Below are positions 60,662-64,000 of a stretch of 64,000 nt of DNA, one piece after another. The stretch comes from Plut-88900 sp963668115. Lineage in GTDB: Bacteria; Chloroflexota; Dehalococcoidia; Plut-88900. The notes beneath the pieces were generated by a model. That model saw nothing but the letters and a program-made list of their open reading frames with translations, was not told the DNA's origin and did no database searches. The DNA lies in assembly GCA_963668115.1 (NCBI GenBank), contig OY764147.1, positions 620,001 through 684,000 on the forward strand, in the 5' to 3' direction. Position 1 is the stretch's first letter. Each line of letters starts with the position of its first letter. The translations under genes and the position numbers were made by a program.

Positions 60662-61792
60662 ATGGCCAGAAACGGGTTCAAGGTCCTGGACAGTGACATG
60701 CACGTCATGGAGCCCCCGGACCTGTGGCAGACCTATACCAATGCCGACTTCCGAGACCGCGCCCCAGAATTCCGAGGGGTCGCCACAAGCCACGGCTTCA
60801 CCAACAAGTGGATCGTGGAAGACAGGATTTTCCCTGCTTACTCGGACAGGAAGCCCCGCACCGAGGTGCTGTCGGGGCGGCACGAGGCTATAACCGACAG
60901 GTTTGCAAAGGCTCGGGCGGCTAAGTTTGACAACGTAACGCAGTTGGAGGCCCTGGAAGTCGAGGGGATAGACGTGGCGGTCCTCTTCCGTACATTCGGC
61001 GCCCACGTAATCGCCCTGGATGGAATGGACCCCGACCTCTCCCTCGCCATATGCGCCGCCTTCAACGATTGGCTCCATGAATTCTGCTCCGCCGACCCAT
61101 ACCGGCTCAAGGGCGCCGCCCAGATGCCTATGCACGACGCCCAGAAGGCCGCCCAGGAGGCCCGACGTGCAGTTAACGACCTGGGAATGGTTGCCCTGGT
61201 CCTCCCCTCCAACCCGGTTAATGACAGGCCATGGTACGACCCCTACTACGATCCATTCTGGCAGGAAGCCGAGTACCTGGGGGTGCCGGTCTGCTTCCAC
61301 GGGATCCAGGGGGCGTATCAACAGCACATCGGGACCCGGTTCCTGGATGCCTTCGTCATCGCCCATGCTGCCACTCACCCCATGGAACTGATGCTGGACG
61401 TAGGGAGCATGATCGGGGGCGGTGTTCTGGAAAGGTTCCCGACCCTCAGGGCCGGCTTCCTGGAAGGAAACTGTAGCTGGCTCCCCTGGTGGCTCTGGAG
61501 GCTCGATGAGGAGTGGGAGACCTTTGGCCCGTGGGAGAGGACCAAGCTCCAGGGCCCGCCCTCCGACTATTTCCGACGCCAGAGTTTCATCTCAGTTGAC
61601 GTGGACGAGTTCATGGTCAAGAACGTTATCGAAACGGTCGGTGACGACAACCTCGTCCTCTCCACCGACTACCCTCACCACGATTCCAAGTACCCCAATG
61701 CTCTTGACACCTTCCTTGAGATGGACGTAGTGCCGGAAGCGTCCCAAAAGAAGATCCTCTGGGATAACTGCGCCAGGTTATACGGGATATAG
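60662..61792 (+). CDS. Amidohydrolase, PF04909-type
   Basis: The 376-residue protein starts MARNGFKVLDSDMHVMEPPDL (DxH metal site), has VCFHGIQGAYQ and LSTDYPHHDSKYPNALD, the late Asp. It is related to 40605-41726 (same N-terminus and end). A decarboxylase or hydrolase of an oxygenated acid is likely. A ribosome site GGAGAGAAAA precedes the ATG. The next gene starts after a 134-bp AT-rich gap. Confidence 0.88.
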   Translation: MARNGFKVLDSDMHVMEPPDLWQTYTNADFRDRAPEFRGVATSHGFTNKWIVEDRIFPAYSDRKPRTEVLSGRHEAITDRFAKARAAKFDNVTQLEALEVEGIDVAVLFRTFGAHVIALDGMDPDLSLAICAAFNDWLHEFCSADPYRLKGAAQMPMHDAQKAAQEARRAVNDLGMVALVLPSNPVNDRPWYDPYYDPFWQEAEYLGVPVCFHGIQGAYQQHIGTRFLDAFVIAHAATHPMELMLDVGSMIGGGVLERFPTLRAGFLEGNCSWLPWWLWRLDEEWETFGPWERTKLQGPPSDYFRRQSFISVDVDEFMVKNVIETVGDDNLVLSTDYPHHDSKYPNALDTFLEMDVVPEASQKKILWDNCARLYGI

Positions 61793-61926
61793 TTGCCTTA
61801 CATAACGTCTCCATATCGCCTACGCATAATCGATGCAAGTACGAATTAATGAATTCAAAGTGAACATCAGCATCTGCTTTACTAGTGAACATAACCCTGT
61901 GCAATCTGACACATTGAGAGGTTGAA

Positions 61927-63084
61927 ATGGACGTAGCAAGCATCAGGTCACAGATCCCCGTCTGTGGAAGCGTTACTTACCTGAACACGGGCTGGTCTGG
62001 GCCTTCTCCCCAACTGGTGATAGATGCAATCAAGGCCAGAGTGGAATACGAAGCGGCAGAAGGCCCGACCAGCAAACCTGTCCGAGAGTCGGTCCAGCTA
62101 ATTGAGGACGATACGCGGCAGGCCGCAGCAGACCTCCTGAACGTCTCCTCCGATGATCTTTGCCTCACCCAGAACACTACCGAGGGACTGAACATCGTGA
62201 TGGCCGGTTTCCCGTGGCAGGAAGGCGACGAGATCATCACCTTCGATATCGAACACCTCTCGGTAATGATCCCCTGCCTTTACGCAGAAAAGAGGCATGG
62301 CGTTAAGGTGCGGGTGGTGGAGCTTGGCACCAACGACGACTGGGACACCATCCTGAACAAAATAGAGGCCCAGATAAACTCCCGTACCCGCATGATCGCA
62401 TTCAGCCACATCCAGTTTTCCTGCGGCCTTCGAATGCCACTAGAAGGAATTCGCTCGCTAACAAAGGACAAAGGGATATTCATGCTGGTCGACGGCGCCC
62501 AGACCCCGGGACATATAGCCCTGGACCTTTCCGGTTGGGACGTGGACTTCTACGCAACCCCAGGTCACAAGTGGATGCTCGGCCCCGAAGGCACAGGCGC
62601 GCTGTACATCAAACGGGAACACATCGAGATGGTTAACCCTTCGTACGTCGGCCACAGCGCGGTAGATCCCGAGAAGAAACCCCTCGAATTCGATCTGTCC
62701 GGAATGGCCAAGTTTAACGTCAGCACCACCAGCACAGCCCTGATCGCCGGGTACCGGGCCGCCATCGGCTTCATCAGCGATGCAGGCCCTTCGGAAATCG
62801 AGGCCCGGACCGTGAAGCTTTCAGGCTACCTCAAGCAAAAGCTGCTGGAGTGCGATGGGTTCGAAGTTCTTTCTCCTCTGGAAGGCCCCGGAATCTGTGG
62901 TCTTACGTCTTTCCGTGCCAGGGGCGCCAATTACCAGGATGTTGTTGACCGGCTGTGGGATGAACACAGGATCGTGGCGAGGCCTGTCGGCGGGGTGGAA
63001 TGCGTCCGAGTAGCGTCCGACTTCTTCAATACAGAAGAGGAGTTGGACAAGCTGGTGGACGCCCTTTCTGGTATGGTTGCCTAG
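61927..63084 (+). CDS. Aminotransferase class V (cysteine-desulfurase/isopenicillin-epimerase fold)
   Basis: The 385-residue protein has CGSVTYLNTGWSGPSPQLVI, the PLP site TPGHKWMLGPEGTGALYIK (Lys), DLCLTQNTTEGLNIVMAG and HIQFSCGLRMPLEGI. It fits the isopenicillin-N-epimerase/selenocysteine-lyase-like branch; catalysis on an amino acid is expected, but cysteine desulfuration is not assured. The 3' end shares 4 bp with the convergent amidohydrolase gene. TTGAAATG precedes it; no clear Shine-Dalgarno. Confidence 0.88.
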   Translation: MDVASIRSQIPVCGSVTYLNTGWSGPSPQLVIDAIKARVEYEAAEGPTSKPVRESVQLIEDDTRQAAADLLNVSSDDLCLTQNTTEGLNIVMAGFPWQEGDEIITFDIEHLSVMIPCLYAEKRHGVKVRVVELGTNDDWDTILNKIEAQINSRTRMIAFSHIQFSCGLRMPLEGIRSLTKDKGIFMLVDGAQTPGHIALDLSGWDVDFYATPGHKWMLGPEGTGALYIKREHIEMVNPSYVGHSAVDPEKKPLEFDLSGMAKFNVSTTSTALIAGYRAAIGFISDAGPSEIEARTVKLSGYLKQKLLECDGFEVLSPLEGPGICGLTSFRARGANYQDVVDRLWDEHRIVARPVGGVECVRVASDFFNTEEELDKLVDALSGMVA

Positions 63085-64000
63085 ACTGTAAGCCGACGCT
63101 CGACCAACTGACCTCTCTTGAAGACCGCCGCCACGTCTGTCAACGTAGAAAGATCAGCCAACGGGTCGCCGTCTACGACGAGGATGTCGGCCTGCTTCCC
63201 CGCCTCCAGGCTCCCGACCCTGTCGATAATGTTAAGCGCCCTCGCTGCTTCACTGGTGCCGGACATGAGAGCTTCCATGTTGGTGAGGCCGGCCCGGGCT
63301 AGAGCCTCGATCTCTCTCACGAAGTATCCGAAGGGATAAGCACCCCAGCCGCAGTCCGAGCCTGCCACGAATTTGCCGCCCATTTCTTTCAGGCGTCCAC
63401 ATTCGTCTACCCGCTCCTGGACGGCCCGCTCACCCTTAGCCACCTCCTGCTTTTCTTCCTCGGTCAGTTCCTGGCCCTCGGCTTTCTCCTTGAGAAGCCT
63501 GAGCCTCGACTCCCATATGGCCAGGGTAGGGTTGTTCCAGACACCGTTCTCCACCAGCTTCTCGGCTACGGCCTCGTCGAAGCAATAACTCTGGTCGGGT
63601 GCGGCGAAAACGCAGTGGGCAATCATGGAAAACCCGGCATCCACGGCCATGTTTATCCCCGCCGAGCACCGTGCGTGTCCCACGGTATAAACCCCCGCCT
63701 CCCGAGCAGCGCCGGTGATGGCTTGCAGCTCTTCCAGCTGGAATGCCGCCGCATAAGGCTCGCTGCCGAGAGTGCTTCCTCCTGTGGTCATGGCCTTCAG
63801 GAAGTCGGCGCCAGCGGCCAGGTGTTGTCCGGCCTTGGCCCGGGCCTCCTCGGGCCCTGAGACCTCGGAACCCATGAACCAGCAGTGGCCCTTTCGGATG
63901 GTGATGGGATTGCCACAGGCCAACACATCCGCTCCCACAACTTTCCCTTCTTCTATGGCTGCCTTCAAGCGAAAGCCCAAGTCATTCCATGCTCCATTGT
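63081..64000 (-). CDS. Amidohydrolase, imidazolonepropionase/prolidase-like (5' truncated by window edge)
   Basis: The reading frame runs off the right edge; about 306 residues are visible. Motifs: TVGHARCSAGINMAVDAGF, MIAHCVFAAPD, FVAGSDCGWGAYPFGYFVRE and the C-terminal RVGSLEAGKQADILVVDGDP. The missing N-terminus should hold the HxH metal motif. The late Asp is in GSDCGWG. This is the type of amidohydrolase that acts on dipeptides, imidazolones or triazines. A TTG at 63980 is not the real start because the frame goes on upstream. Confidence 0.87.
   Translation of the reverse strand, partial: NGAWNDLGFRLKAAIEEGKVVGADVLACGNPITIRKGHCWFMGSEVSGPEEARAKAGQHLAAGADFLKAMTTGGSTLGSEPYAAAFQLEELQAITGAAREAGVYTVGHARCSAGINMAVDAGFSMIAHCVFAAPDQSYCFDEAVAEKLVENGVWNNPTLAIWESRLRLLKEKAEGQELTEEEKQEVAKGERAVQERVDECGRLKEMGGKFVAGSDCGWGAYPFGYFVREIEALARAGLTNMEALMSGTSEAARALNIIDRVGSLEAGKQADILVVDGDPLADLSTLTDVAAVFKRGQLVERRLTV

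Noticed and set aside
1..64000. tRNA genes
   Set aside because: No T-arm GTTCGAATCC-type motif with a matching acceptor stem was found by eye.

Overview
The window reads as one contig piece from a GC-rich, metabolically versatile bacterium, most likely a SAR202-type Chloroflexota (Dehalococcoidia relative). That is inferred from gene content only: four luciferase-like flavin monooxygenases (LLM), CaiB/BaiF CoA-transferases, paired acyl-CoA dehydrogenases, an old-yellow-enzyme oxidoreductase, three PF04909-type amidohydrolases, MmgE/PrpD and PEP-mutase enzymes, many FAD oxidoreductases, and small DUF5679-type zinc ribbons. There is no rRNA, ribosomal protein or tRNA gene to fix the taxonomy.

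Layout. 1-16.2 kb is mostly minus-strand catabolism: a truncated old-yellow-enzyme gene, a cyclase-family hydrolase, FAD oxidoreductases, an enoyl-CoA hydratase, an M24 protein resembling DMSP lyase DddP, a two-subunit amino-acid or opine oxidase-like pair, a double CaiB/BaiF CoA-transferase and two acyl-CoA dehydrogenases. It is interrupted at 5.35-6.77 kb by a gene-free stretch with REP-like repeats and a promoter-driven structured RNA candidate. 16.4-26.2 kb is mostly plus strand: a VapBC-type toxin-antitoxin pair, two LLM oxidoreductases around alanine racemase, an amidohydrolase, a degenerate M24 protein, YbaK, an asparaginase-like protein and a dihydropyrimidinase. 26.2-29.1 kb (minus) holds two tandem endonuclease/exonuclease/phosphatase (EEP) paralogues, a lipoprotein cyclophilin and a cupin. 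29.2-41.7 kb (mostly plus) is further catabolism, with an AT-richer insert (37.1-38.4 kb) of two genes of unknown function.

42.0-49.5 kb is the most unusual part. It holds a zinc-binding lipoprotein whose ZnuA-like fold is split by an AztD-like beta-propeller and two His/Asp-rich segments; repeat-rich intergenic DNA; an IS30-family element inserted into a repeat; a second copy of the structured RNA candidate; a zinc-ribbon coiled-coil gene; and RNase P RNA (rnpB) with its own promoter and hairpin. 49.5-53.8 kb is a copper amine oxidase plus penicillin acylase-family pair. 53.9-64 kb has two DUF5679-like small proteins (one without its cysteines), a membrane-EEP fusion protein, a metallopeptidase without a standard start codon, a thiamine-diphosphate enzyme, a phytoene-dehydrogenase-like protein, an amidohydrolase, a class-V aminotransferase and a truncated amidohydrolase.

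The best candidates for something undescribed are: (1) the pair of about 0.7-0.8 kb RNAs at 5.8-6.5 kb and 47.2-48.0 kb, which share a consensus promoter, conserved motifs and covarying helices; (2) the zinc-binding protein with an in-loop chaperone-like propeller; (3) the AT-rich two-gene cassette at 37.1-38.4 kb. Family names come from motif recognition without database searches.
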